Positions 23,597-30,689 of a stretch of 32,399 bases of DNA are shown in pieces. The notes under the pieces are model-generated. The model did no database searches. It had not been told where the DNA came from and saw only the letters and a program-made list of their open reading frames with translations. This stretch comes from Rubrivivax sp. (GTDB taxonomy: Bacteria; Pseudomonadota; Gammaproteobacteria; Burkholderiales; Burkholderiaceae_C), in the NCBI GenBank assembly GCA_016790395.1, contig JAEUPH010000127.1:1-32399 (forward strand), written 5' to 3'. The first letter of the stretch is position 1. Each line of letters begins with the position of its first letter. The translations under genes and the position numbers were made by a program.

Positions 23597-24811
23597 ATGT
23601 CATCCGGCAAGATCCTCGTCGCCCAGGGCGGCGGCCCCACGGCGGTCATCAACCAGAGCCTGGCCGGCGTGGTGCTGGAGGCACGCCGCCACCATGGCGT
23701 GAGCCTGGTCTACGGCGCCCACCACGGCGTGCGCGGCATCGTCAACGAAGACCTGGTGGACCTCACGCGCGAGACCAGCCACAACCTGGAGATGGTGGCC
23801 GGCACCCCGGCCAGCGCGCTGGGCAGCACGCGCGACAAACCAGACCTGAAATACTGCCAGGAGATCTTCCAGGTGCTCAAGGCGCACGCCATCGAGCATT
23901 TCTTCTACATCGGCGGCAACGACAGCGCCGACACCGTGCGCATCGTGGCCGAGGAGGCGCAGAAGGCGGCCTACCCGCTGCGCGCCATCCACATCCCCAA
24001 GACCATCGACAACGACCTGGTCGGCAATGACCACACGCCGGGCTTCCCGTCGGCGGCACGCTTCGTGGCCCAGGCCTTCGCCGGCGCCAACCTCGACAAC
24101 GCGGCGCTGCCCGGCGTCTACGTGGGGGTGGTCATGGGGCGCCACGCGGGCTTCCTCACCGCCGCCAGCGCCCTGGGCAAGAAGTTCCCCGACGACGGCC
24201 CGCACCTCATCTACGTGCCCGAGCGCGTGTTCGAGATCGACCGCTTCCTGGCCGACGTGAAGGCCATGTACGACAAGCACGGCCGCTGCGTCATCGCGGT
24301 GAGCGAAGGCATCCACGACGCCGAGGGTGCGCCCATCATCACCAAGCTCGCCGCCGACGTGGAGAAAGACGCCCATGGCAACGTGCAGCTCAGCGGCAGC
24401 GGCGCGCTGGCGGATCTGCTTTGCGAGGAGATCAAGGCCAGGCTGAAGATCAAGCGCGTGCGCGGCGACACCTTCGGCTACCTGCAGCGCAGCTTCGTCG
24501 GCTGCGTCAGCGACGTCGATGCGCGCGAGGCCCGCGAGGTGGGCGAGAAGGCCGTTCAGTACGCCATGTGGGGCGAAGGCAGCGGCTCGGTGGCCATCCG
24601 CCGCACCGGCTTCTACTCGGTGGACTATGAACTGCAGCCCTTGTCGGCCGTGGCCGGCAAGACGCGCACGATGGAAGACGAGTTCATCTCGGCCTCGGGC
24701 ACCGATGTCACCGACCAGTTCAGGCTCTACCTGCGCCCCTTGCTCGGTTCGGGCATGCCGGATGCTTTCCGCCTGCGTCCCAACCCTGTTCCGAAGATCC
24801 TGAAGATCTAG
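23597..24811 (+). CDS. 6-phosphofructokinase, probable pyrophosphate-dependent type
   Basis: A 404-aa phosphofructokinase that interconverts fructose 6-phosphate and fructose 1,6-bisphosphate. The N-terminal GGGPTAVINQSLAG is of the pyrophosphate-type group. At the two diagnostic sites it has Asp109 (IGGNDSADT) where ATP enzymes have Gly104, and Lys135 (PKTIDND) where ATP enzymes have Gly124. Asp plus Lys is the classical PPi signature. The preceding residue is Asn108 where most enzymes have a metal-binding Asp. The catalytic TIDND base and the sugar-phosphate site MGRHAGFL are present. A PPi enzyme would be reversible and serve glycolysis and gluconeogenesis. The second, different phosphofructokinase starts 4 bp downstream. 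Confidence 0.9.
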   Translation: MSSGKILVAQGGGPTAVINQSLAGVVLEARRHHGVSLVYGAHHGVRGIVNEDLVDLTRETSHNLEMVAGTPASALGSTRDKPDLKYCQEIFQVLKAHAIEHFFYIGGNDSADTVRIVAEEAQKAAYPLRAIHIPKTIDNDLVGNDHTPGFPSAARFVAQAFAGANLDNAALPGVYVGVVMGRHAGFLTAASALGKKFPDDGPHLIYVPERVFEIDRFLADVKAMYDKHGRCVIAVSEGIHDAEGAPIITKLAADVEKDAHGNVQLSGSGALADLLCEEIKARLKIKRVRGDTFGYLQRSFVGCVSDVDAREAREVGEKAVQYAMWGEGSGSVAIRRTGFYSVDYELQPLSAVAGKTRTMEDEFISASGTDVTDQFRLYLRPLLGSGMPDAFRLRPNPVPKILKI

Positions 24812-24815
24812 CCCC

Positions 24816-25868
24816 ATGCACATCGGCATCCTCACCGGCGGCGGCGACTGCCCCGGCCTCAACGCGGTCATCCGCGCCGTCACGCTGGCCCTGGTGGGCC
24901 AGGGCGCGGCCAAGGTCACCGGCATCGAACGCGGCTTCCACGGCCTGCTCATCCGCCGCTCGCGCACGCTCACGCCCGAGAGCGTGGTCGACATCCTGGC
25001 CGAGGGCGGCACCATCCTGGGCACGCACAACAGCTGCGACCCTTTCCGCTTCGAAGGGCGCGACCAGAGCGAGCAAGCGCTGGCCTACGCGAAGGAACTG
25101 GGCCTGGACGCGCTGGTGGTCATCGGCGGCGACGGCACCATGAGCATCGCCCACCGCTTCGCGCACCGCGGCCTGCCCATGGTGGGCGTGCCCAAGACCA
25201 TCGACAACGACCTGCCCGCCACCGACCGCACCTTCGGTTTCGACAGCGCCGTGGCCGTGGTCTCCGAGGCGCTGGACCGCATCGCCACCACGGCGCGCAG
25301 CCACCAGCGCGTGATGATCGTCGAGACCATGGGCCGCTACGCCGGGTGGATCGCGCTGGAAGGCGGCCTGGCCGGCGGCGCCGACGTCATCCTGCTGCCC
25401 GAGCTGCCCTTCAGCGTCGAGGCCGTGGCCGCGCACGCGCGCCGGCGCGAGGCCGCCGGGCTGCACACGCTGATCTGCATCGCCGAAGGTGCGCGCGCCG
25501 AAGGTGAAGGCCTGACGGTGCGCGAGCGCATCGCCGGCAGCCCCGACCCGCTGCGCCTGGGCGGCGTCAGTGCCTGGCTCCAGCAGCGGCTGCAGCCGCT
25601 GGTGCAGAGCGAGGTGCGCAGCACGCTGCTGGGCCACACGCAGCGTGGCGGCACGCCCACCGCCTTCGACCGCATCCTGGCCACGCGTTTCGGATGGCAT
25701 GCCGCGGAGCTGGTGCTCAAGGGCGAGTTCGGCCGCATGGTGGCGCTGCAAGGCGACACCATCGTCAGCCACTCGATCGACGCCATCGCCGGCCACACGC
25801 GCCCGGTGCCCGCGGACGACCCGCTGCTGCAGGTGGCGCGCGGCACCGGCGTGATGCTGGGCACATGA
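24816..25868 (+). CDS. 6-phosphofructokinase, Gly/Lys (ATP-type group III) variant
   Basis: A 350-aa phosphofructokinase starting MHIGILTGGGDCPGLNAVIR. Diagnostic residues are Gly107 (GGDGT, ATP-like) and Lys127 (PKTIDND, shared with PPi enzymes). The G plus K combination is typical of group III enzymes, several of which use ATP; donor use cannot be settled from sequence. The MGRYAGWIAL substrate loop and LGHTQRGGTPTAFDRILATR, the FBP-binding block, are intact. The effector-binding residues of E. coli PfkA are not obviously conserved. It lies 4 bp after the PPi-type gene, and its stop overlaps the hydrolase start (ATGA), so all are one operon. It is only distantly similar to its neighbour, so this is not a recent duplication. 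Confidence 0.9.
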   Translation: MHIGILTGGGDCPGLNAVIRAVTLALVGQGAAKVTGIERGFHGLLIRRSRTLTPESVVDILAEGGTILGTHNSCDPFRFEGRDQSEQALAYAKELGLDALVVIGGDGTMSIAHRFAHRGLPMVGVPKTIDNDLPATDRTFGFDSAVAVVSEALDRIATTARSHQRVMIVETMGRYAGWIALEGGLAGGADVILLPELPFSVEAVAAHARRREAAGLHTLICIAEGARAEGEGLTVRERIAGSPDPLRLGGVSAWLQQRLQPLVQSEVRSTLLGHTQRGGTPTAFDRILATRFGWHAAELVLKGEFGRMVALQGDTIVSHSIDAIAGHTRPVPADDPLLQVARGTGVMLGT

Positions 25869-26728
25869 CGCTGCCCGCCGCGCTGCCGGGCGAGCGCCTG
25901 CGCTACGAGGGCCTGCACTGCTACGTCGACGGCAGCGGCCCGCCGCTGCTGCTGGTGCACAGCGTCAACGCGGCGGCCTCGGCGGCCGAGGTGCGGCCGC
26001 TGTACGAGCATGCCCGCCGCACGCGCACCGTGTTCGCGCCGGACCTGCCGGGCTACGGTTTTTCCGAACGCATCGATCGCCTCTACACCCCGCGCCTGAT
26101 GACCGACGCGCTGCACGCCACCGTGCGCCAGATCCAGGCCCGCTGCGGCCCGGCGCCGGTGGACGCGCTGGCGGTGTCGCTGGGCTGCGAGTTCCTGGCG
26201 CGTGCTGCCGTGGAGCAGCCCGCTGACTTCCGCCGCCTGGCGCTGGTCAGCCCCACCGGCTTCAACGGCAACGCCGTGCGCCGCGGGCCCCCGGGCAGCA
26301 CGCGTGCCGTGCCCGGCCTGCACCGCGTGCTGAGCCACCCGCTCTGGGCGCAGGGCCTGTTCAAGCAGCTCACGCGGCCGGGCGTGGTGCGTTTCTTCCT
26401 CGAGAAGACCTGGGGCGGCAAGGCCATCGACGAGGCCATGTACCAGTACGCCGTGGCCACGGCGCGCGAGCCCGGTGCGCGCTTCGCGCCGCTCAGCTTC
26501 CTGGGCGGCGGCCTCTTCAGCGCCGACATCCACAGCATCTACGAGGCGCTGGGCCAGCCCGTCTGGGCCAGCCACGGCGTGCGCGGCGACTTCACCGACT
26601 ACCGCGGCCTGGCCATGATCTCCGGCCGGCCGAACTGGCGTGTCAGCGTCTTGCAGACCGGTGCGCTGCCCTACTTCGAGCTGCCGGCAGAATTCAACGC
26701 CGCCATGGACGCTTTCTTCGCCGATTGA
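25865..26728 (+). CDS. Alpha/beta hydrolase-fold protein lacking the usual catalytic His
   Basis: A 287-aa alpha/beta-hydrolase. The oxyanion region is LLLVHSVNAAASAAEV, the early strand is VFAPDLPGYGFSER, and the nucleophile elbow is AVSLGC with Ser105. The acid may lie in GVRGDFTDY. The C-terminal block, which in this superfamily reads like GH-x-P-x-x-E, is TGALPYFELP with Ala267 in the His position. Either the base comes from elsewhere or the protein is not a classical esterase. The open frame extends upstream into the phosphofructokinase gene; the ATG at 25865 is chosen for its ATGA overlap and the domain start. Its stop overlaps the pseudokinase start by one base. The substrate is unknown. 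Confidence 0.85.
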   Translation: MTLPAALPGERLRYEGLHCYVDGSGPPLLLVHSVNAAASAAEVRPLYEHARRTRTVFAPDLPGYGFSERIDRLYTPRLMTDALHATVRQIQARCGPAPVDALAVSLGCEFLARAAVEQPADFRRLALVSPTGFNGNAVRRGPPGSTRAVPGLHRVLSHPLWAQGLFKQLTRPGVVRFFLEKTWGGKAIDEAMYQYAVATAREPGARFAPLSFLGGGLFSADIHSIYEALGQPVWASHGVRGDFTDYRGLAMISGRPNWRVSVLQTGALPYFELPAEFNAAMDAFFAD

Positions 26729-28236
26729 TGGACCCTTCGACCGCCGCGCCGCGCAAGCTCTCCGCCGTCGAGGTGCGGGTGCTCAGCCGCCTGCTGGACC
26801 ACGCGCAGACGCTCACGCCCACCGAGCTGGAAGACTTCGTCGAGCAGCTGCCGCCGGCGCAGCAGCCGCTGGTGCCGCGCCTGCGCGAGCGGCTGGCGCA
26901 GATCGCGCAGCCGCGGCCCGACCTGCCGCCGCCGCCGCCCAAGCGGCTGGAGCCGGTGAAGAAGCCGCCGTCGCGCCAGGGCGAGCGCGTGGGCGCGTAC
27001 CGGCTGTTGCAGGAGCTGGGCACGCCCGGCCCCGAGACGCTGTGGCTGGCCGAACGCGGCGAAGGCGCGGCCAAGGTCACCGTGGCACTGATGCTGCCGG
27101 CCGACGAGGCCGCGGCCGAGCGGCAGCTGGTGTCGATGCCCGAGCACCCCAACGTCGAGCGCCTGCAGTACGCCGGCATCGACGAGCGCGGCCGTCCTTT
27201 CCGCGTCATGCGCCGCGTGGAGGGTGTGCCCCTGCTTCAGCATGCCCGGCGGCGGCGCCTGAGCGCGGCGCAGCGCGTGCAACTGCTGCTGCCCGTGTGC
27301 CAGGCGGTGGCGCACGCCCACACCGAGCTGCTGGCGCATGGCGACATCCGCCCGGGCAACCTGCGCGTGGACGACGAGGGCCGCATCGTGCTGCTGGACT
27401 GGGGGCAGGGCCGGCTGCTGGTGCCGGTCACCGCGCTGGCCGACCTGCGCGCGCTGGCGCACCTGCTGGAGCAGGTGCTGGAAGGCAGTTCACCAGGGCC
27501 GGACCTGAAGGCCATCCTGCACCGCGCGCTGCACGCGCCGCCGGCCGACCGCTACCCCAACCTGCTGGCCTTCGTGGAAGACCTGCAGCGCGTGCTGGAG
27601 CACCGGCCCGTGCCTGGCGGGCATGCCACCGCGCTGCACCGCGCCACGCTGTTCGCGCGCCGGCACCGGCTGGCGCTGGCCGGCGGTGCCGTGGGCGTGC
27701 TGCTGCTGGCCACCGTGCTGAGCATGGCCGTGAACCACTTCCGCCAGAGCCAGCAGCAGGCCGAGCGTTCCAACCTCGCGCGCGCTTTCGTGATGGAGGC
27801 GCTGGGCGAAGCCGAACCGGTGGAAGGCGCTGCCAGCGCCGCGACGCCCGCGGTCGACCCCGCCTTGCTGGCGCCGCGGCTGCAGCGCGCGCTGGAACAG
27901 ACCCGCACCGGCTTCGACGGGCGGCCCGTGCTGCGCGGCCAGGTGCTCACCGAGCTGGCGCTGCGCTTCCGCGACCTCGGCCAGGGCGACACCGCCCAGG
28001 CCGTGCTTCGCGAGGCGGTGGACCTGCTGCAGGGCACGGCGCGCAGCGCCGACCCGGCGCTGGCGATGGCGCGTGCGCAGCTGGCCTGGCAGCTGGTGGA
28101 CAACCGCACCCCCGGCAGCGAGGCCAAGGTGCTGGCCGAGCAGGTGCTGGCCCAGTGCGGCGGCAGCGCCTGCGCGCCGGCGCGCCAGCGCGCCGAGGAG
28201 GCCTTGCAGCGCCTGCTGGCACCGGCTTCGAAGTGA
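26728..28236 (+). CDS. Membrane Ser/Thr kinase-like protein, probable pseudokinase, with periplasmic helical repeats
   Basis: A 502-aa Hanks-type kinase homologue. An N-terminal helical region (about 1-85, ending in a Pro-rich linker) precedes the kinase-like domain (about 90-300). It lacks a proper glycine loop, and the beta-3 VAxK lysine is Met122 in VTVALMLP. The catalytic loop reads HGDIRPGN, keeping Asp206 and Asn211 but with Arg for Lys. The DFG motif is DWG (Asp224). Loss of the ATP-orienting lysine suggests a pseudokinase or unusual ATP binding. A transmembrane helix at about 313-333 leads to a periplasmic tail (about 340-500) with TPR-like helices. The start overlaps the hydrolase stop (TGATG). 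It ends the phosphofructokinase operon. Confidence 0.85.
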   Translation: MDPSTAAPRKLSAVEVRVLSRLLDHAQTLTPTELEDFVEQLPPAQQPLVPRLRERLAQIAQPRPDLPPPPPKRLEPVKKPPSRQGERVGAYRLLQELGTPGPETLWLAERGEGAAKVTVALMLPADEAAAERQLVSMPEHPNVERLQYAGIDERGRPFRVMRRVEGVPLLQHARRRRLSAAQRVQLLLPVCQAVAHAHTELLAHGDIRPGNLRVDDEGRIVLLDWGQGRLLVPVTALADLRALAHLLEQVLEGSSPGPDLKAILHRALHAPPADRYPNLLAFVEDLQRVLEHRPVPGGHATALHRATLFARRHRLALAGGAVGVLLLATVLSMAVNHFRQSQQQAERSNLARAFVMEALGEAEPVEGAASAATPAVDPALLAPRLQRALEQTRTGFDGRPVLRGQVLTELALRFRDLGQGDTAQAVLREAVDLLQGTARSADPALAMARAQLAWQLVDNRTPGSEAKVLAEQVLAQCGGSACAPARQRAEEALQRLLAPASK

Positions 28237-28292
28237 GTGCGGCGCTGAATACATGACGTGCCCTGGCAGGTAGGCGGTGCCACCCTGCGCGC

Positions 28293-29036
28293 ATGCCCAC
28301 CCGCCGACGCTTCCTGGCCGCCGTCGCCACCACGCCCGCCCTGGCTGCGGAGGCCGCCCCAACGCTGTTCGAACTGCGCCGCTACCGCATGCGCCCAGGC
28401 CGTCGCGACACGCTGCTGGCCATGTTCGAGAGCGTGTTCCAGGACGCCTACGAGGCCGGAGGCACACGCATCGTGGGCAGCTTTCGGGACCTCGACGACG
28501 CCGACCGCTGGGTCTGGATCCGCGCCTTCCCGGACGCCGTCCAGCGCGGCCCCGCGCTCGCGAACTTCTATGGCAGCGCGGCCTGGGTGGCCGGGCGGGA
28601 GGCCGCCAATGCCACCATCGCCGACGTCGCCCCGGCGCTGCTGCTGCGGTCGCATCAAGAAGGCCTGCCGCCCGCCGATGCCGCGCCGGCCCCGGTGTTC
28701 GTGATCACGGTCCACCCGCTGGCGCCGCAGCATGCGGCGGCCTTTCCGGCCTTCTTCGACGCGACCGTGGCGCCCACGCTGTCGGCCCTGGGCGTGGCGC
28801 CCTTCGCCAGCTTCGTGAGCGACACGCGCCCGAATGCCTTTCCGCGCCAGCCGGTGCATGAAGGGCCGGTGTTCGTCAGCGTACAGCGCTTTGCCAGCCG
28901 GGCGGCCTGCGACGCCTTCATCGAAGCACGCCAGGCGGCCTGGCGCGGCAAGGTGCAGGCGGCGCTGGCGCGGCGCCTGGCCGGCCCGCTGGAGACCATG
29001 CGCCTTCAGCCGGCGCCGCGCTCGCGCTGGCGGTGA
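28293..29036 (+). CDS. NIPSNAP family protein with Tat-like signal
   Basis: A 247-aa protein. The N terminus MPTRRRFLAAVATTPALA looks like a twin-arginine export signal. Two NIPSNAP-type ferredoxin-like domains follow: about 24-120 (FELRRYRMRPGRRDTLLAMF, WVWIRAFPD) and about 130-240 (VFVITVHPLAPQHAAAFPAF). NIPSNAP proteins are dimeric alpha/beta-barrel-like folds without a settled biochemical role. It starts 56 bp after the pseudokinase gene and has no clear ribosome-binding site. Its last 31 bp overlap the convergent WYL regulator gene. Export is inferred from the signal alone. Confidence 0.85.
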   Translation: MPTRRRFLAAVATTPALAAEAAPTLFELRRYRMRPGRRDTLLAMFESVFQDAYEAGGTRIVGSFRDLDDADRWVWIRAFPDAVQRGPALANFYGSAAWVAGREAANATIADVAPALLLRSHQEGLPPADAAPAPVFVITVHPLAPQHAAAFPAFFDATVAPTLSALGVAPFASFVSDTRPNAFPRQPVHEGPVFVSVQRFASRAACDAFIEARQAAWRGKVQAALARRLAGPLETMRLQPAPRSRWR

Positions 29037-29986
29037 CGCGTGGCCATGCGCTGCGCCCAGCGCGCCACCAGCTCGCGCAGCGCCGGCGGCGCCAGCACTT
29101 CGGCCTCGGGCGCCAGCGACAGGACCAGGCGCGCGGCCTGCTCGTGGCTTTCGATCGGCAGGGTCAGCGTCGCCCAGCCGGCCGGCTGCGCCGGCACGGC
29201 GGCGGCCACGGCCCGGGCCGCGTAGCTGCCCTGTTCGGCCAGGCGCCGACGGGCCTCGGCCGATGCCTTCAGCGTGGCCGTCAGTGGCCGCAGTTCGCGC
29301 TCGAAGCGCTGCAGCGAGGCTTGCCACCATTTCGGCAGTTCGAAGCCGGCCGGCCGGTCGAAGCCGGCTTCGGTGACGGCCAGCGTGCGGATGGCGGCCA
29401 CCTTCAGCGTCATCGTGCGCGCCCCCTGGCGCACCACGGCATACCAGGTGCCGGCCTTGAGCACCAGGCCCAGCGGTTCGGCCTGCCAGCGCCGCAGACC
29501 CTTCCAGCTCTCGTACTCCAGGGCCACGCGACGCCGGTCCAGCACGGCGCGCATGAGGGCCGGCAGGTGCGCCGCCGGTTCGGTGTCCTGGTACCAGCCC
29601 AGCGGGTCGACGTGCAGGCTGTCCTGCAGGCGCCCGGCCAGCGCCGCCGTCTCGCCGGGCAGGGCCGCCAGCAGCTTGCCGCGCACACGCTGCGTCGCGC
29701 TGCCCAGGCCCAGCTCGCGCGCCGCGCCGGGCAGCCCCAGCAGCGGCAGCGCCTGGGCCTCGTCGGGCAGCAGGCCGGTGAGCTGCGTGCGGAAGCCCTC
29801 GCGCAGGCGGAAGCCGCCGCCGGGGCCGCGGTCGCCGATGACGGGCACGCCGGCGGCCGAGAGCTCGTCGATGTCGCGGTGGATGGTGCGCACCGAAACC
29901 TCGAACTCCTGCGCCAGCGCCTCGGCCGTGAGCCGCGGCCGCAGCTGCAGCAGGATCAGGATCGACAACAGGCGGCTGGCGCGCAT
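29006..29986 (-). CDS. YafY-type HTH-WYL transcriptional regulator
   Basis: A 326-aa regulator. The winged helix (about 1-65) is MRASRLLSILILLQLRPRLT then VSVRTIHRDIDELSAAGVPV, the HTH_11 pattern. The WYL domain (about 140-210) includes PLGLVLKAGTWYAVVRQGAR. The C-terminal WCX-like extension (about 225-320) includes KWWQASLQRFERELRP. WYL domains bind small ligands or nucleic acid and tune DNA binding. The gene is divergent from the DUF1579-like gene. Between them is a 15-bp palindrome (30006-30020), the best operator candidate in the window. Control of that gene and autoregulation are inferred. Its 3' end overlaps the NIPSNAP gene by 31 bp. Confidence 0.92.
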   Translation of the reverse strand: MRASRLLSILILLQLRPRLTAEALAQEFEVSVRTIHRDIDELSAAGVPVIGDRGPGGGFRLREGFRTQLTGLLPDEAQALPLLGLPGAARELGLGSATQRVRGKLLAALPGETAALAGRLQDSLHVDPLGWYQDTEPAAHLPALMRAVLDRRRVALEYESWKGLRRWQAEPLGLVLKAGTWYAVVRQGARTMTLKVAAIRTLAVTEAGFDRPAGFELPKWWQASLQRFERELRPLTATLKASAEARRRLAEQGSYAARAVAAAVPAQPAGWATLTLPIESHEQAARLVLSLAPEAEVLAPPALRELVARWAQRMATRHRQRERGAG

Positions 29987-30005
29987 CGGCAGGCCTCGGA
30001 AATCA

Positions 30006-30020
30006 TGACAAGGATTGTCA
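30006..30020. promoter_or_regulatory. Palindromic operator candidate for the WYL regulator
   Basis: TGACAA-GGA-TTGTCA has perfect 6-bp arms with a 3-bp centre. It lies 20 bp upstream of the WYL regulator start and 48 bp upstream of the DUF1579-like start. It overlaps a spurious in-frame ATG at 30005. TGACA/TGTCA half-sites are a plausible winged-helix operator; binding is inferred. Confidence 0.6.
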
Positions 30021-30056
30021 ACTGGCCGGATGCAGCATGGCGCATCCCGAACACCC

Positions 30057-30060
30057 GGAG
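30057..30060 (+). promoter_or_regulatory. Ribosome-binding site deciding the DUF1579-like start
   Basis: GGAG, 7 nt before the ATG at 30068. It favours 30068 over the ATG at 30005, which lies in the operator candidate. Confidence 0.6.
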
Positions 30061-30067
30061 AACGTGC

Positions 30068-30676
30068 ATGGATCCTCTGTCCCCCGAACGCCGCGACTGC
30101 CTGCAGTCCGCCACCGCGCTGGTGGTCGCTGCAGGCGTCTCGGTGTCAGTCCGGGCCGCCGGTGGCCCGACGGCGCCCACGCCCGGCCCGACGATGACGG
30201 GGCCCTCGCCGCGCCAGCGCACGCCGGGCAAGCCGGGCGACTTCGACTTCCTCAGCGGCCACTGGAAGATCCACAACCTGCGCCTGCTGGACGACGGCCG
30301 CTGGGACGAGTTCGAAGGCGAAGCCAGCTGCTTCGGCATCCTGGGTGGGGTTTGCAGCGTCGAGGAGCTGCGCATCCCGGCGCGCAAGTTCAGCGGCATG
30401 GGGTTGCGCCTGCTGGACCTCAAGCAGCAGCTCTGGGTGGACCACTGGGTCAGCGGCAAGTCCGGCGTGGTGACGCTGCCGGGGATGAACGGGTCCTTCG
30501 AAGGCGGCGCCGGTCTCTTCGAGGCCGACGACGAGGAGAACGGCAAGCCGGTGAAGTACCGCGGCGTGTGGGACCAGGTCAGCGCGCGCGGCTGCCGCTG
30601 GCAGCAGGCCAGCTCGCGCGACGGCGGGCGCAGCTGGGCGCTGAACTGGTCGATGCTGTGGACGCGCGCAGGCTGA
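30068..30676 (+). CDS. DUF1579-like secreted protein
   Basis: A 202-aa protein. The N terminus (about 1-37) has RRDC followed by a hydrophobic stretch (SATALVVAAGVSVSVRAA), consistent with a signal peptide, possibly Tat-like. The mature domain (about 65-200) starts FDFLSGHWKIHNLRLLDDGR and continues with SCFGILGGVCSVEELRIP and LRLLDLKQQLWVDHWVSG. This resembles the DUF1579 lipocalin-like beta-barrel family, in which the opening D-F-x-x-G-x-W is typical. Ligand and function are unknown. It is divergent from the WYL regulator and probably controlled by it. Its end lies 13 bp from the convergent PatZ-like gene. Confidence 0.7.
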   Translation: MDPLSPERRDCLQSATALVVAAGVSVSVRAAGGPTAPTPGPTMTGPSPRQRTPGKPGDFDFLSGHWKIHNLRLLDDGRWDEFEGEASCFGILGGVCSVEELRIPARKFSGMGLRLLDLKQQLWVDHWVSGKSGVVTLPGMNGSFEGGAGLFEADDEENGKPVKYRGVWDQVSARGCRWQQASSRDGGRSWALNWSMLWTRAG

Positions 30677-30689
30677 GCCGCGCCTGCGC

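Noticed and set aside
30005-30067. An earlier start for the DUF1579-like gene at the ATG at 30005
   Set aside because: That ATG sits at the edge of the palindromic operator candidate. The ATG at 30068 has GGAG at good spacing and gives a sensible signal peptide.
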